Shown here one piece after another: positions 22,690 through 33,638 of a stretch of DNA of 64,000 nucleotides (the first letter of the stretch is position 1; each line of letters opens with the position of its first letter). Position numbers and translations under genes: made by a program. The stretch is from contig JAGYXB010000797.1 in NCBI GenBank assembly GCA_022495005.1, positions 806,001 through 870,000 of the forward strand, in the 5' to 3' direction. This DNA is from Rhyacophila brunnea (taxonomy: Eukaryota > Arthropoda > Insecta > Trichoptera > Rhyacophilidae). The notes beneath the pieces were generated by a model. The model was not told where the DNA came from. It made no database searches and worked only from the letters and a program-made list of their open reading frames with translations.

Positions 22690-23056
22690 TTAATCAACTA
22701 TTTCTTTTATTCAACGAATAATTCGCAAGATTTAAGAATGTACTATTCTAATTATTAAACATACATACAAAATACTTATGAGAAAATATAGCCAATAGAA
22801 AAAATCTTTTCGAAAAAAGTAAGACACCCGGCAGGATCGAACCTGCGTCTTTTGGGTATCGCGCCCCGTGCATTACTACTATGCTACGACTGCCATGCTT
22901 AATTGCGACAAATTTTGACTAATGGCTCTCAATACTCTCTGAAGCGTTTTCCAAATTGAGTTACTATTGGCGATCGGCTTTTTTTTTTTTTAAAAGATTT
23001 TTTTGGTGGTTATAATATATTTTCTCAGAAGTGTTTTGAAAATTATGTATGTTCGT
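22690..23056 (-). mobile_element. Family C element with the clearest tRNA-like promoter
   Basis: On the minus strand: A-box TAGCATAGTAGTAATGC and B-box GGTTCGATCCTGCC (22835-22848), followed by the family C body down to about 22690. At 22990-23056 the terminal block recurs in the opposite (plus) orientation, so this copy is rearranged. Confidence 0.65.
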
Positions 23057-23111
23057 TAATTTAAATACTGGAATTATTCATTTTACAACGTTTTTCTTAG
23101 CTCAGCTTAGC

Positions 23112-23890
23112 TCAAAGTCATCCAATATCAAACACATCCTAAATTGGGCCCCCAGACCAGGATCTTTGGCGGGACCCCTATCTATCGCTAAGGCTAAGGA
23201 GAGTGTGATGCTCTACTGTCCAACAGCAAGATCTCGTCGATAACTGGAAGTTGCTGTAGTCGCATTTGGAAGACTGCAAAAAGCGTGTTTAAATAGTGTA
23301 TCGTCTCACTTTTTAGATGTGACTCCTTTTCTTCTTCGCAATAAACCAAAAGTTTACTAATAATAATTTTGATATAACTCCTAATCGTTTTATATATATT
23401 TTTATTACAAAAATCATCGAATTACGTAAATTGATAGATCCGTACATCACGGAAGCGTAAAATTTAATGATAAATTTAGGGGCGTTCCTCATTTAAAAAT
23501 GGAAGTGCAATTAACTGAAGAGGAAGGGCTTATTAGTTTACAGTTTTAACACGTGGACAAGAAGTTCTTGTTCGACAATACAGCAGCGTTTTCCAAATGG
23601 TGTGTCACGGAACCCCAGGGTTCCACGAAGTAAAATTAAGTGTATTCCTTACATTTTAGCATTTTTTTGTATTCTTTATTAAATCCATTTAAATTATTAA
23701 GTAAGTTGGCGAATATTGACAGAGAATAATCAAAAAAAATTTCACATCACATAATTTACTTATTAATTAATAAGGTGACTTTTTCCATTATAAAGAAAAT
23801 TATCTGTGTTTGTATCACTTATCTAGTCGACCTGCCACACTGATCCTTAGGCTAGTGCCCTGTCAGCCCCTCTTCTTTGTGGGGCCCATG
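23112..23890 (-). mobile_element. hAT-like MITE, family G, third copy, enlarged by other repeats
   Basis: Reverse complement of family G: the start (CATGGGCCCCAC, at 23890 downward, with GCTGACAGGGC) and the 3' part (GGTCCCGCCAAAGATCCTGG, near 23155-23175) are recognisable. About 400 extra bases between them contain family H sequence and AT-rich DNA. The far end is degenerate. Confidence 0.55.
23233..23584 (+). repeat. Family H repeat inside the family G copy
   Basis: Shares CTCGTCGATAACTGGAAG, GGCTTATTAGTTTACAG, TTTTAACACGTGGA and CTTGTTCGACAATAC with 43541-43752. Unclassified. Confidence 0.55.
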
Positions 23891-24138
23891 GTTGCATTGT
23901 ATGATAATCCCATACAAGAGTATTGACATAAAACATATCCCTGATTTTTTTTAGATTGTAGTAGTTTTCGTGACTCGATTTTTTTTCATAATTCTTTATA
24001 ATTCTTTGGTTTGAAGTAGGCTTGAGAGTGGGTCTATTGCTTGAGCACCGCATCAGTTCAAGTACGGCATAATATGGTGGAGAGGGTTCAGTTTAAATTA
24101 TTGAGACTCCTTTACTTGAGGCTGTGTCTTAGAAATCG

Positions 24139-24262
24139 GGGGCAATAGTTGTTTGTTTTCCGAAAGTGTAGAAATAATCTGCCATTAGTGATGCCAATTG
24201 GGAGAGCAATATAACAACATATATGTTCAACCAAATCGCTTTGGATATTGATATATTCCAAA
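24139..24262 (+). repeat. Family Q segment, broken copy
   Basis: ATTAGTGATGCCAATTGGGA and TCAACCAAATCGCTTTGGAT match 35812-35868; extra bases and stops break the frame. Confidence 0.45.
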
Positions 24263-24757
24263 ATATTAGTGTGGGCTTAGTCAAACGACAAAAAGCATTA
24301 CATTAATATAATATATTATGTGTGTGTGTTAATAGTAAAATTGGTTATCACTCATGTCTTATATATCGTAATGTATTAAGACGTACTGTTACAGCGGTAG
24401 CTTTTAGAGCTTTTGCTCAATGAGCCGCCTAAATAATGAATGTATCAAGAAATGCTTTGTGCTTTCGTAAAAATATGACGTCATATATGCAAAAGCTCAA
24501 TTATTAATGTAGTATGCACGAAAACCAAAAACTTGCAAAATCATCTGTCATTATCATCATCAGTCGGGCTCGATCTACTGCTGAACGTAGGTCTACCCAA
24601 TTTCCCTTCACTTTCCTTGCACCCCAGTTATTCGCTACCGCGCACACCCATTGAACTTAATGAGTTCGACTATCCAACATGTTTTAGAATACCACTATAT
24701 GAAGGAATTTGTCTATCGGTTACATCTGTCTACTTTTTAATTCCGTATTTTACGATA

Positions 24758-24830
24758 GCCGTGTGGTAACGTACCCACTTATAATTTTTTGAGTCTCAGG
24801 TTCAAATCCCGGGTCTGACAAAATCACGCA
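24758..24830 (+). mobile_element. tRNA-like SINE head
   Basis: A-box-like TAGCCGTGTGGTAACG and B-box GGTTCAAATCCCGGG (24799-24813). The acceptor arm does not pair, so this is a tRNA-derived repeat and not a tRNA gene. Confidence 0.5.
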
Positions 24831-25369
24831 TTGTATCAACCTAGAGCAGGAGCAAGTGGCTTACATCCATTTCCGGTTTTAAAAAATGTTAAAATATCTT
24901 CATAATACGATGAACATGCACATCGGCTTGTGGAGCCAATGAAAACATAAACGGATAAAGTCACGGGTGATCACTATTATAAAATAAGTGAGTTGATGAT
25001 GAAAATCTTTAATTGAGTCAATTTTATTTTTATATTATTAATTTATTATTTTATTAATGCTCCCAACACCTATGAGTTGAGTAGTGACAATTAAAATGCC
25101 AATACTGTTTTTAACTTGTTATGTAAATGATTATTAACTGCATTCTTACAATTAACTACAGATTTACAAAAATAAAATGAAAGGCTACCCTAATTTTTGT
25201 GGTTATAATCATCGGAGGTTTTAACAGCTGAAAAAAGGAATAATCGTTAAAAGATTTTTATTTGCTGTACAATCATTTTAAAATCAAATAGATAATAATG
25301 TATCATATTTGTATTTACAATGTAGGTATTATTAGTGATTCGGTATCTAATAATCTATTAGGTTGGGTT

Positions 25370-25580
25370 ATTTTGATCGTTTTTTATATAATAGGTAGGT
25401 AATAAAGTTTTTATCTACTTTATTGTATTAATTTATTATATAAGTTAAAATAAACTGAATTCGTTGTCAGTGTTCATGTACTATTGGTGAGTGCGCATGG
25501 TACCTGAAGATGCCGAAAGGCGAAATCCGAGTAGCAAAAAATTGCTTAGATAAAATAGTACAAAACCTAAAATAATCAGC
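25370..25580 (+). mobile_element. Family B repeat with hammerhead-like motif, second copy
   Basis: Contains CCTGAAGATGCCGAAAGGCG followed by AAATCC; GCC-GAAA-GGC forms a perfect tetraloop hairpin. Ends in AAAATAGTACAAAACCTAAA. Confidence 0.6.
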
Positions 25581-25671
25581 ATACATCCCTTGTATTTTAT
25601 CGCCGTGTCACACTTCACCCGGAAATATATAGACGCATATTAAAGACCCTCCAATCTCTTTAGGTTGTATA

Positions 25672-25792
25672 GTAACTGAGATAAAATTCATGTCTAAATA
25701 AAACACGGGTCTTGTCGCTTTACACGAAGCCATTGACAAATAAATTTTGAAAATAGCCGATATACTGCATTATTTGTTAGGTTAGGTTAGGA
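25672..25792 (+). mobile_element. LINE 3' end (family M), diverged, with TTAGG tail
   Basis: GTAACTGAGATAAAAT and AATAAAACAC, then TTTTGAAAATAGCCGATATA, CTGCATTATTTG and (TTAGG)3 at 25777-25791. Same order as the copy at 381-618. Confidence 0.6.
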
Positions 25793-26439
25793 TCTAATAA
25801 AATTGGAACATTATTGTCTGCAATGCTTCACGAACAACGCGTATTTTTTTCATCTAGGTGCTATAGAGATGACCGTATACTATACGGTTCCGATAAGAAA
25901 GCTCACGGCAAACTGTGATACGGTGAAATGTAATACGTACAATTTACATGTAATCGTATTTTATTACACACAATACGTAAGATTTTTTTCGTTATGACAA
26001 TAAAAATCAAAACTTTTCTTATATGTAATCAATGAGAATACAACTTTTTCCACCAGTACAGTGATATGTCTTTCTAGTTGTTCCTGTATTTATTTCCAGT
26101 ACATATTTACCACCAAATATTCCATAGCATAAGTGACTGCTACGCTTTCATTTGAGGTTAATTGTTTATTTGTCACCAAATCCCACATTCTCGCGGCTGT
26201 AATATAATTTGTAATATCACATAACGTAATAATATATAAACCTCAAGTGTAATATATTTTAATATATGCAAAATGAACACGTCATGAATGATATTAAACA
26301 TATGTCATGTGAGACGTATCCTTTACGTCAAGTTAAGAGACACATATACACACAAAACTTTCACACCATCTTACATGTACACATAAAAATATCACTGTCT
26401 TACATTAAAATTTTATATGTCGCGTTTTTGCTTAAAATA
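25793..26439. other. AT-rich, nothing recognised
   Basis: Two ~60-codon frames lack any domain. Confidence 0.5.
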
Positions 26440-26935
26440 AGTAAAATATAATATATTTCTAAAATACTTAAATATTCAACATACATAATTAGAATGGTAC
26501 ATTCTTGAATCTTGTGAATTATTCGTTGAATAAAAGAAACAGTTAATTAAAAATAATTAGCAAGTACGAGTAGGTTACATCATAAAATATTGAAGAAATC
26601 CGTGACGTCGGTTAGTAATTGAAGTAGTAGGTACCTACTTTGATTTAATAAACAAAAACCGATCGCCAATAGTTGCTTGATTTGGAAGAACGCTGATTGT
26701 CGTCATTAGTATGTCACCTCGTAGCATAGTGAATAATGGGTGGATTAAGGTGTAAACCCAGCAGATGCAGGTTCGATTCCTGCCGGGAGTCTTCCTTTTT
26801 TCAAAAAGATTTTTTCTATTGGTTAATATATTTTCTGAGAAGTATTTTTTTAAATTATGTATGTTCAATAATTAGAATGGTAATTCTTGATTCTTGTGAA
26901 TTATTCGTTGAATAAAAGAAAGAGTTAATTAAAAC
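26440..26935 (+). mobile_element. Family C element
   Basis: Direct repeats at about 26440-26548 and 26810-26935 flank a middle with A-box TAGCATAGTGAATAATGG and B-box GGTTCGATTCCTGCC (about 26770-26784). Same order as 13537-14045. Confidence 0.68.
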
Positions 26936-27300
26936 TTAAATATTCGATTTATAAAACTGTTTTCTGACTACAGCTTTTTATTGGCCTTAGCGTCCGTTAA
27001 ATCGATACAGTTATATTTTACAAATAAACGCGACTTATCTGCATTAATTGGTATTTATAATGCTGTATTTACAGTGGAATAATCAATAATTGTTAGCATT
27101 TAAAAAGTATCATATTTTTTTATTTATGTATAATATATTGAATAGCTAAGAATCCTTTGTATTTTGTAAAGTTTTAGTATCTTCAAAAGGATAGGTTTTT
27201 TAGAACACGTTTATATTTTTAAAAATAAGCCGAATACATGCTTTCCTAAAATTTTCACATCATTAGCCCCACAATCTTATGTCTTGACTACTTCTCGCAC

Positions 27301-27537
27301 ATCTATTTTATAAACAAGGCCGCTATCGGCGGCTATCGAGGGTAGTTTATCATATTTATGTATTGAGGCGTTTAATTTTTACAATAAGTTAACCGTCTGA
27401 ACTGTCGAAAAGTGCTATGTTTTAACAGCGATAAACAGTTATATATAACAAATATAATACCTCAATATATAAATATGATAAACTACACTCGATAGCCGGT
27501 GACAGCCGTCAATAGCAGCCTCTTGTATAGAATAGAT
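27301..27537. mobile_element. Fold-back MITE (family Y), copy 1
   Basis: The arms of ~75 bp, with GGCCGCTATCGGCGGCTATC on the left and its degenerate complement on the right, can form a hairpin. The interior includes AATAAGTTAACCGTC. Related to the copy 0.8 kb downstream. Confidence 0.75.
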
Positions 27538-28029
27538 ACGCTAATGAGGTTTCTTAATAGCTCTTTGTTGCAACAAATGATTCTCATATTGGAACAACTT
27601 AACCTTGAAATTGCGCCAATTGCAATTTCTTCTACAGCGCACGAATTACATGGGGTATTTTTTATTATTGTCCGTATTTGTATTTTCGACTACTCTTACA
27701 TGAAGGATATTGCATCGTTTTCTCTCACATTCGCGTTATATTTTCTGTCAAAACTAATGAACTTTACGCTTATGTGGTATGTTTATGGCTATAAATTATG
27801 TTACATAGAAAGTCCATGCTTTGAATATAAATAATCGTTTAAATATGACTTTGAGATGCGAGATTCGAGCAAAAGACACTCGGCTTCAGATGCGTATACT
27901 ACAATAAGAACTAACGACACTAAATATGTATATTAATTTTACAATTCTACGTAATAATCTCTAAAAAAAAAAAAATTTTAAAATCTCTAGTAAAATGCGG
28001 AGCTATTAGGTAACAACTTTAGATTTATT

Positions 28030-28112
28030 ACTTAGGCCCGTATAGTAGTGGCTTATGCCCTTTTTCGGCGAAAGGAATACGTGTGCTTGAATCCCACTCA
28101 ATCAAAAAAAAA
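28030..28112 (+). mobile_element. Degraded tRNA-like SINE head
   Basis: CCCGTATAGTAGTGGCTTATG is A-box-like and TGCTTGAATCCCACTC is B-box-like. It lies between the two fold-back MITEs. Confidence 0.35.
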
Positions 28113-28290
28113 ACTATGTTTTGTTTCATATAACTATGATATTATGTTTCGCCAAGTCATTTATATGTAATAATATTACGTCTTTCATTGACATTAGTAA
28201 ACAATTAAAGTTTCATATAATAATATAATATAAATCATTCAATATTAACATACTTACCTACATATGTTTTCTATAATGTTTAGGTGCTAT

Positions 28291-28599
28291 CCTGCGCATA
28301 ATATATTGTATACACAAGGCTGATATCGGCGACTATCGATGGTAGTTTATAATATTTATATATTGAGGTGGTTAATTGTTACAATAAGTAAACCGTCTAA
28401 ACTGTTAAAACTGTCTATCTCGCTCGAAAAGTTAACACAGCCAAGAAAGGTGCTATTAAACCATATCACTTATTGACAGTTCTGACGGTTAACTTATTGT
28501 AACAATTAACCGCCTCAATACATAAATATGATAAACCAACCTTGATATATGATAAACCAGCCGTCGATAGCGGCTCTTTGTATAGAATAGATGCGTAGG
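28291..28599. mobile_element. Fold-back MITE (family Y), copy 2
   Basis: Nearly the whole element is a long imperfect palindrome: left arm GGCTGATATCGGCG then GGTTAATTGTTACAATAAGT; right arm AACTTATTGTAACAATTAAC then GCCGTCGATAGCGGC. The loop is about 80 bases. Confidence 0.8.
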
Positions 28600-28630
28600 A
28601 ACATAATTGTATATAATATGTGTTTATTTA

Positions 28631-28935
28631 TCCCAGGGAACTCAGAAATACATAATGGGTAAGGCGATAGCAGGTAACCGACTCGAGTAAGGAAGAACCT
28701 GAGTTAAACTTACACACGTGTCAAGAATACGTTTTACGTCGAATACTGAAAACTGCTCTCGGTTTATGCATTTAAGCTCATTTAATGTTGGTGTATTACA
28801 CACACTATTGCACGTGCATAATGCGTGCTTCATTTTCGTAGGACACTCACACATTCAAAGGCCTGCATCAACATGCGGCGTATTGAATATAGCCTATCGG
28901 TATTCTGTTTATTATCTGTTCTGTGGTTTATCCCA
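28631..28935 (-). mobile_element. Family I repeat
   Basis: Reverse-complement copy, bounded by TCCCAGGGAACTC and CTGTGGTTTATCCCA. TGGGATAAA occurs as a direct repeat at both ends, a possible target duplication. Short frames on both strands are incidental. Confidence 0.7.
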
Positions 28936-29459
28936 TATTTTTCCACAATGGAGAGCCGGTAGCATATTAATACTTCACCACACCCAGAAGGATAACTCAG
29001 TTTTCATAAATGGTATGTCCTTTGGTTAAAAATAATAAACTACGTATAATTGTGAGCTTTATTCCATTCCGTATGTACTCTCACTTATTTTATCTATCTC
29101 TTTGACTTTCTTAATAGGGTGACAATATATATACACTCACATAAATATACTTACGCAATTCCTACACATACGCATTATATGGGTACTTGCTCGAAATGAT
29201 TCGAGTCTCATTTCATATTACAACCAGTAAACACGATAATGATGGGCGCCTGAAGGGAAGCCAGCGCTCCTACTGATGTTACACGAAACACCGATATGGT
29301 GTTACACACAACATTGTATGTACCTTGTTACATGCCTGTTACAAAAGCTCTCGACGCTTCTGGGCAATTTGATAATTGGTTAATGAATGGAATAACATTG
29401 TTTTTTTACGCGCATATTATCAGTTGCTTATTATAACACTTTTTTTGCCATATAAAGGG
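28936..29459. other. AT-rich, nothing recognised
   Basis: Between a family I repeat and the family J element; no partner sequences found. Confidence 0.5.
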
Positions 29460-29467
29460 GTTTATTA

Positions 29468-30334
29468 GGGAATGGGACAACTGAGCGCCGGGACAATTGG
29501 AGGCGGATTACGATCGTCAACAAAAAGTAGACGAGAAATTTTAATCATTTTCTATCTACTATTTAGTAGTTTTAATTCATTTTTCTCTAAACATGTTGTT
29601 TATTGCTGATTGAGAATTATCATGTCTGAGGCTCTATATAAATAAATACAAGATAAAAAGAACTTTTTATATACCACGTTTTTAAATTTTCTGTTGAATC
29701 ATATAAACTTGGCAATTCTATGTATTAATAATTTAGGACAAATAAGGCAATTGTCAACAAATCATTTTTTTTGCTATTTTGCAACAAACAAAAATATAGA
29801 TTACTGAAATGTTATTTTGATTTCCATAGTAATGCACGTATATATTAATAATTTAGTTGCTAGGACCACCCCCTTAGCAACCAATAATAGTGGATTGGAT
29901 TACGGATTTCTTCTGAAATAACTTTTCATACAAAATAGAATTAACTAAAAATGAATTCAATTCTACTTAAAGATTGCTAAAAGTATTAAAAGAATACATT
30001 GGCATCGTGTTCTGATATATTCTGAAAGTTTCAAATGTCTAGCTAGTCGGGAAGTTAGTTAAAGATCGATTGCAAGATTTGTACTGGATAAACAACCACC
30101 GGACAAACAAGAATACGAGTTAAGAAAAACGTGGTAAAATAAAAGAACTCTTTTCTCGTTGGAACTTAAATATATGCATATTTAAATCATTATTTACGTG
30201 TGCGTATTTAAATTATTACTATGTATTAAATATATATTTTAAAAGTACCTATAATTGACGAACGTCTATTTATTTTCGAATTTTATTCGATTGCGTAGCG
30301 CCCAGTTGTCCCGGCGCCGAATCGTCCTAGACCC
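29468..30334 (+). mobile_element. Family J DNA transposon with a nested family A element
   Basis: The ends carry inverted GC-rich repeats: left GGGACAACTGAGCGCCGGGA, right (inverted) GGACGATTCGGCGCCGGGAC. The 8-bp duplication GTTTATTA lies at 29460-29467 and 30335-30342. A family A MITE occupies about 29646-30136, so the host element is only about 375 bp. An 8-bp duplication fits hAT, P or Merlin; I cannot choose. Confidence 0.75.
29646..30136 (+). mobile_element. Family A MITE nested in family J
   Basis: Inverted repeats TACCACGTTTTT (29672-29683) and AAAAACGTGGTA (30125-30136). Shares the internal TAGTTGCTAGGACCACCCCC motif. No coding capacity. Confidence 0.85.
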
Positions 30335-30577
30335 GTTTATTACGGGCATTCAAAGATAGTCTTAATAAATATAAATGTGTTTAAACTATTTTTTATTTAA
30401 CGAACAATTCACAGTACATTACGTACGTTAACAATTTAGAGAGATTGCTGACGCTATTTAGTAATCAGGATTAGTAAGTACTAGTAGTAAGTATTTAAAA
30501 TAAGGAATAATCGGGTAATTTTTAGTACTTTCTTTTGTTATTCAACAATATTACGTAGTTAAAATTTTTGGGGCATG

Positions 30578-30652
30578 CATTACCGGTTTTCCATAAAGCG
30601 TTTACCGGTATATTTTCCTAAATTCCGTTATCAAATTACCGGTAAAATTTAT
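30578..30652 (+). repeat. ACCGGT-rich segment
   Basis: Four ACCGG motifs within 75 bases (ATTACCGGTTTTCC, TTTACCGGTATATT, ATTACCGGTAAAAT). Probably part of the same hAT group as 55098-55180. Confidence 0.35.
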
Positions 30653-31179
30653 TTCTTAGTAATCTCAGTACATACCTATCAATTTAATAAAAAGAAACTA
30701 TTTTTTTCATTTCAATAGAAACATTCTTAACTGCAACAAGGTCCGATGACCGATAGAACATAGTGAACTTTAAAATTGTTATCAATAATCTTTCCAACCC
30801 GCTTCTAACAAAGACACCATATTTTTTATATTATGTTAATTCACGTACGCGCGTGATACTATCAGAAATAAAGTTAGTGATCAAGCTACGTCATTAACTA
30901 TTTTATTTTCAATGAATAAGATAATATAATATATTATCTTATATCATAATATTATAATATATTAGCATATTATGCTATCTCATACTAGCCTATACAATTT
31001 GGACCATAACTTAACTTTCTTCTAGTGTATCTGAATTCTTTTTCCAAAAAATAATTCAATGAATACATTCCAAGGTCATATCTTTCGTATCATTAAAATC
31101 GCTTTGTTAAACTTATATTTAACATTTTTTGCAATGTTCATAATTTGAAAATACTTTACTTACTAGAAAAAAAATACGA

Positions 31180-31262
31180 CACCGCATGGGACTCGAATTC
31201 GTATACACTGGATTCGCATCCCAATATGCTTTACTAATTGATCCACCTGCGTTCTACCTAAT
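31180..31262 (-). mobile_element. tRNA-like SINE head
   Basis: On the minus strand: AACGCAGGTGGATCAATTAG, then GCGAATCC, and a B-box-like ATTCGAGTCCCATGCGG. About 450 bases downstream of the channel exon, in its intron. Confidence 0.45.
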
Positions 31263-31696
31263 CAATTAGTGTACATACATATATCTGAAGCGTTCATTTT
31301 TTCAATCTTCCTTTGTGGTTTGAATCAAAATACCAATAATAAGATACCTTGATTCTTAGCCGATGTTATGACATCTCCAAATTTTGTTATAACGAACATG
31401 CACTTGCTAATAATTTAATAAAGTATTTTTAATACCTTTCTGCTATTATAACTACATTTACTACCTTAATAATTTACGGTTATTATTTACTTCCTATTTT
31501 AACAGATTGTTTTACGTAATTAATTTTGAATACCCAAATATATTATAATGGAGTGACAATTTTATACCTTATTATAGATTACTAAATTTAATTCAATATC
31601 AGTAGTTATTTAATCGATTATTATAACAGTGTTAACATATCATATGTATTGATAGTATAAAAAATATTAGGATATTAATAAAATGAGGCTTTCGCC

Positions 31697-31702
31697 ACTT
31701 AC
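31697..31702 (-). promoter_or_regulatory. Splice donor of the channel exon
   Basis: GTAAGT on the minus strand follows the GAG codon exactly where similarity to the channel family stops. It matches the donor consensus perfectly and leaves the exon in phase 0. Confidence 0.85.
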
Positions 31703-32380
31703 CTCGTCATAGATGAAATTGTCAATCTCCTCCAGCGGCCTTCCGTACAATTTGGGCGGAAACGGTTCATACTTAAACGGAAGTCTCGCACCATCCTCAA
31801 CACTTAATTTCCTCCTCGGCTGGAAACCGTACTCCTTAACTAACTGCACAGTTTTCGTCTCCAATCTTTCTAGCGACTCCCTAGTAAAAGGTTTAACGGT
31901 GGCCTTCCCTGGCGTTCTGTTGCCATCACTGGGAGTTTTGGCCGATACGATAGACGGAGGGGTTTTAGCTCCAGGTGTAGTGACTTTAGCTTTATCTTCT
32001 AGAGGACTTTTAACCTTTCCATCACTGCCTGGAGTCTGCGCACTTGTCTTTGGTAGATCTACAAAGGTTACGCCTTCGAGAGGAATTTTCATTGCAGCCC
32101 GTTTAGGCGTTGATTTTCGCATCGTCAAAGCGGGGCTTAACGCGCCTGGGTTATTCCTTTCTAGAGTTTTTACTATTTCTCCTAAAAGGCTAGAAGACTC
32201 TTCGCTAGCTGGAGAGACTACACTCTCAGGGCTTTGGATGTCGCTTCCGGTATTTCTTCGCACGTCTGACATCTGCGAAGAAGGGTCATCCCCGTCTTCT
32301 CTCGCACTGCGAATGGACCCGTTCTCGGCGTTCTCCGGACTCGACATCTCGCCGGGCGGTATTCCGGGTGATGTCGGCAT
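31703..32380 (-). CDS. NaCP60E: First coding exon of a DSC1/NaCP60E-like voltage-gated cation channel
   Basis: The exon encodes 226 residues, the cytoplasmic N-terminus of a four-domain sodium-channel-family protein of the neuronal plasma membrane. The insect DSC1/BSC1 branch conducts mainly calcium. The first ~160 residues are low complexity, rich in Ser, Thr and Pro, with repeated TP and SP motifs. Residues 164-170 (PFTRESL) match the segment near the N-terminus of insect sodium channels. Residues 207-226 (FPPKLYGRPLEEIDNFIYDE) match the stretch just before domain I and favour DSC1 over para. The exon ends in phase 0 at a perfect GTAAGT donor (31697-31702); reading on gives only 11 unrelated codons and a stop. 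An ATG at 32378-32380 opens it, with an in-frame TGA three codons upstream (32387-32389), so the start is well bounded, although Met12 is an alternative. The next exon should lie at lower coordinates; I did not find it. Confidence 0.8.
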
Positions 32381-32460
32381 GACGAATCAATAGACAAACT
32401 TGTATCTAATATAAAACTCTATCAATGACAGATCTTTCGGCCGCCATTTTATTTAGCCGA
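32381..32460 (-). promoter_or_regulatory. 5' flank or 5' UTR of the channel exon
   Basis: Immediately upstream of the ATG is an AT-rich leader with an in-frame TGA at 32387-32389 and a small GC-rich patch (GGCGGCCG, near 32438-32445). A possible acceptor-like TATTAG lies about 30 bases before the ATG, so the leader may be spliced from a more distant 5' exon. No clear TATA box or initiator was seen. Confidence 0.4.
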
Positions 32461-32577
32461 ATACCAACCGGATAAATTTAATTCAAATTTAAATACCAAC
32501 CGGAACATTTTAAAATTCAAATACAAACCAGATCGTTTCAAAAATTTGAATACAATCTAGATCATTTCAAAATTCGA
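32461..32577. repeat. Four-unit tandem repeat, 28-32 bp units, upstream of the channel start
   Basis: Four degenerate units start with ATAC(C/A)AA and end in an A/T run with TTCAA or TTTGA: 32461-32492, 32493-32520, 32521-32549 and 32550-32577. It lies 80-200 bases upstream of the channel ATG, in the likely leader or promoter. Confidence 0.75.
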
Positions 32578-33638
32578 ACAACTTGAAATTCTGTCATAAC
32601 TTTTTGTAAATGCCTGTTCATGCGTGCTCAGCAAGATTGTGTTATCTGCAATGATTCCTTGTTAGACTTTCTGTTATTCTGACTGATGATTTGATTATGG
32701 TTTCGCGTTGTTATAGCACGGTTGTTATAGCTCGATTGAACTCTGACATTATGCGCTTTCTGTCGCCTTCCACCCGCGCGCCGTTTTCACCTCTTTTCCT
32801 CGAAAACACCCGAAATCTAAATCTCCCTTTATACTGATTTAATATTAGGGCGGTTTTATGTGAAAACTCTACCGCGATACACTGAGGGTAAAGGAAGGGT
32901 ATAGTTTAAAACACACTCCTACATATTATTTATACTACTATCATTATACTGGACACGATTTTTACATTTTGTTTTTCGTCGAGGAAATTTATTAGAATAT
33001 TTCTCACTCACTGTATTATTTTTTTTCATTTATATGTTGTATTTTTTTCACTCTTTTTTTACACACACACAATAATATAATTATTAATTATTAGTCATTT
33101 TTATAAGTATTTTATGTATCCTTCTAATGCACTATATACTTACGTAGATAACTTATTTAATATAATACATTATTTTTATTGAATAAACTAAACTAAAAAT
33201 GACTAAACTACTTTTAACGGGTTGTTTTCTTATGATTTATTATTATTTACATCACTTATATATATGACTACTATTAGTTTCAATGTTCACATATAAGTCA
33301 CGGAACAATTTTAATATATTGCTTTTATTATTAATAATAAATTATTACATCGAGAACATTTTCGGTCTACACTCAATATGTTTCATGATAAAGAAGATTT
33401 GATTGATAGGATGTTCCATGGTACCTAGAAGATAATAAAAAAACAACATTATAATAATATATTTATATATTTTTTTAAATATATTTCCGGACGTTAAACA
33501 TGTTCTAAATTTTCGAAACAAAACTTGACAGAGCTTTGCAGCTTATAAAATCCTCTATCATTCAAAATAGCATTAAAATAAAAAGCAACCTATGCTTTGA
33601 CATACCTAATCATATCGTTACTAAATAATAAATAAATA
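32578..33638. other. Upstream flank of the channel exon
   Basis: 32690-32830 is GC-richer (TTCCACCCGCGCGCCGTTTT) with duplicated GTTATAGC-type phrases; the rest is AT-rich. It could include regulatory sequence; nothing can be named. Confidence 0.4.

Larger units (their letters stand above)
23891..25369. other. Non-coding, with family Q copy and tRNA-like head
   Basis: Apart from 24139-24262 and 24758-24830, the region is AT-rich without recognisable content. Confidence 0.45.
26936..28290. other. AT-rich, no gene besides MITE copy 1
   Basis: A 111-codon plus frame (27499-27834) begins inside the fold-back MITE and is hydrophobic by AT bias. I do not accept it as a gene. Confidence 0.45.
30343..31696. 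other. Presumed first intron of the channel gene, proximal part
   Basis: AT-rich, with the ACCGGT segment and a tRNA-like head. A hairpin-forming AT stretch (ATAAGATAATATAATATATT) lies near 30915. No second exon was recognised. Confidence 0.5.

Noticed and set aside
27499..27834. 111-codon hydrophobic plus frame
   Set aside because: Begins inside a MITE arm and is hydrophobic because of AT-rich codons; no domain.
31713..32393. 226-codon open frame on the plus strand
   Set aside because: It is the antisense shadow of the channel exon; its translation has no recognisable domain, while the minus strand has the conserved channel motifs and a splice donor.
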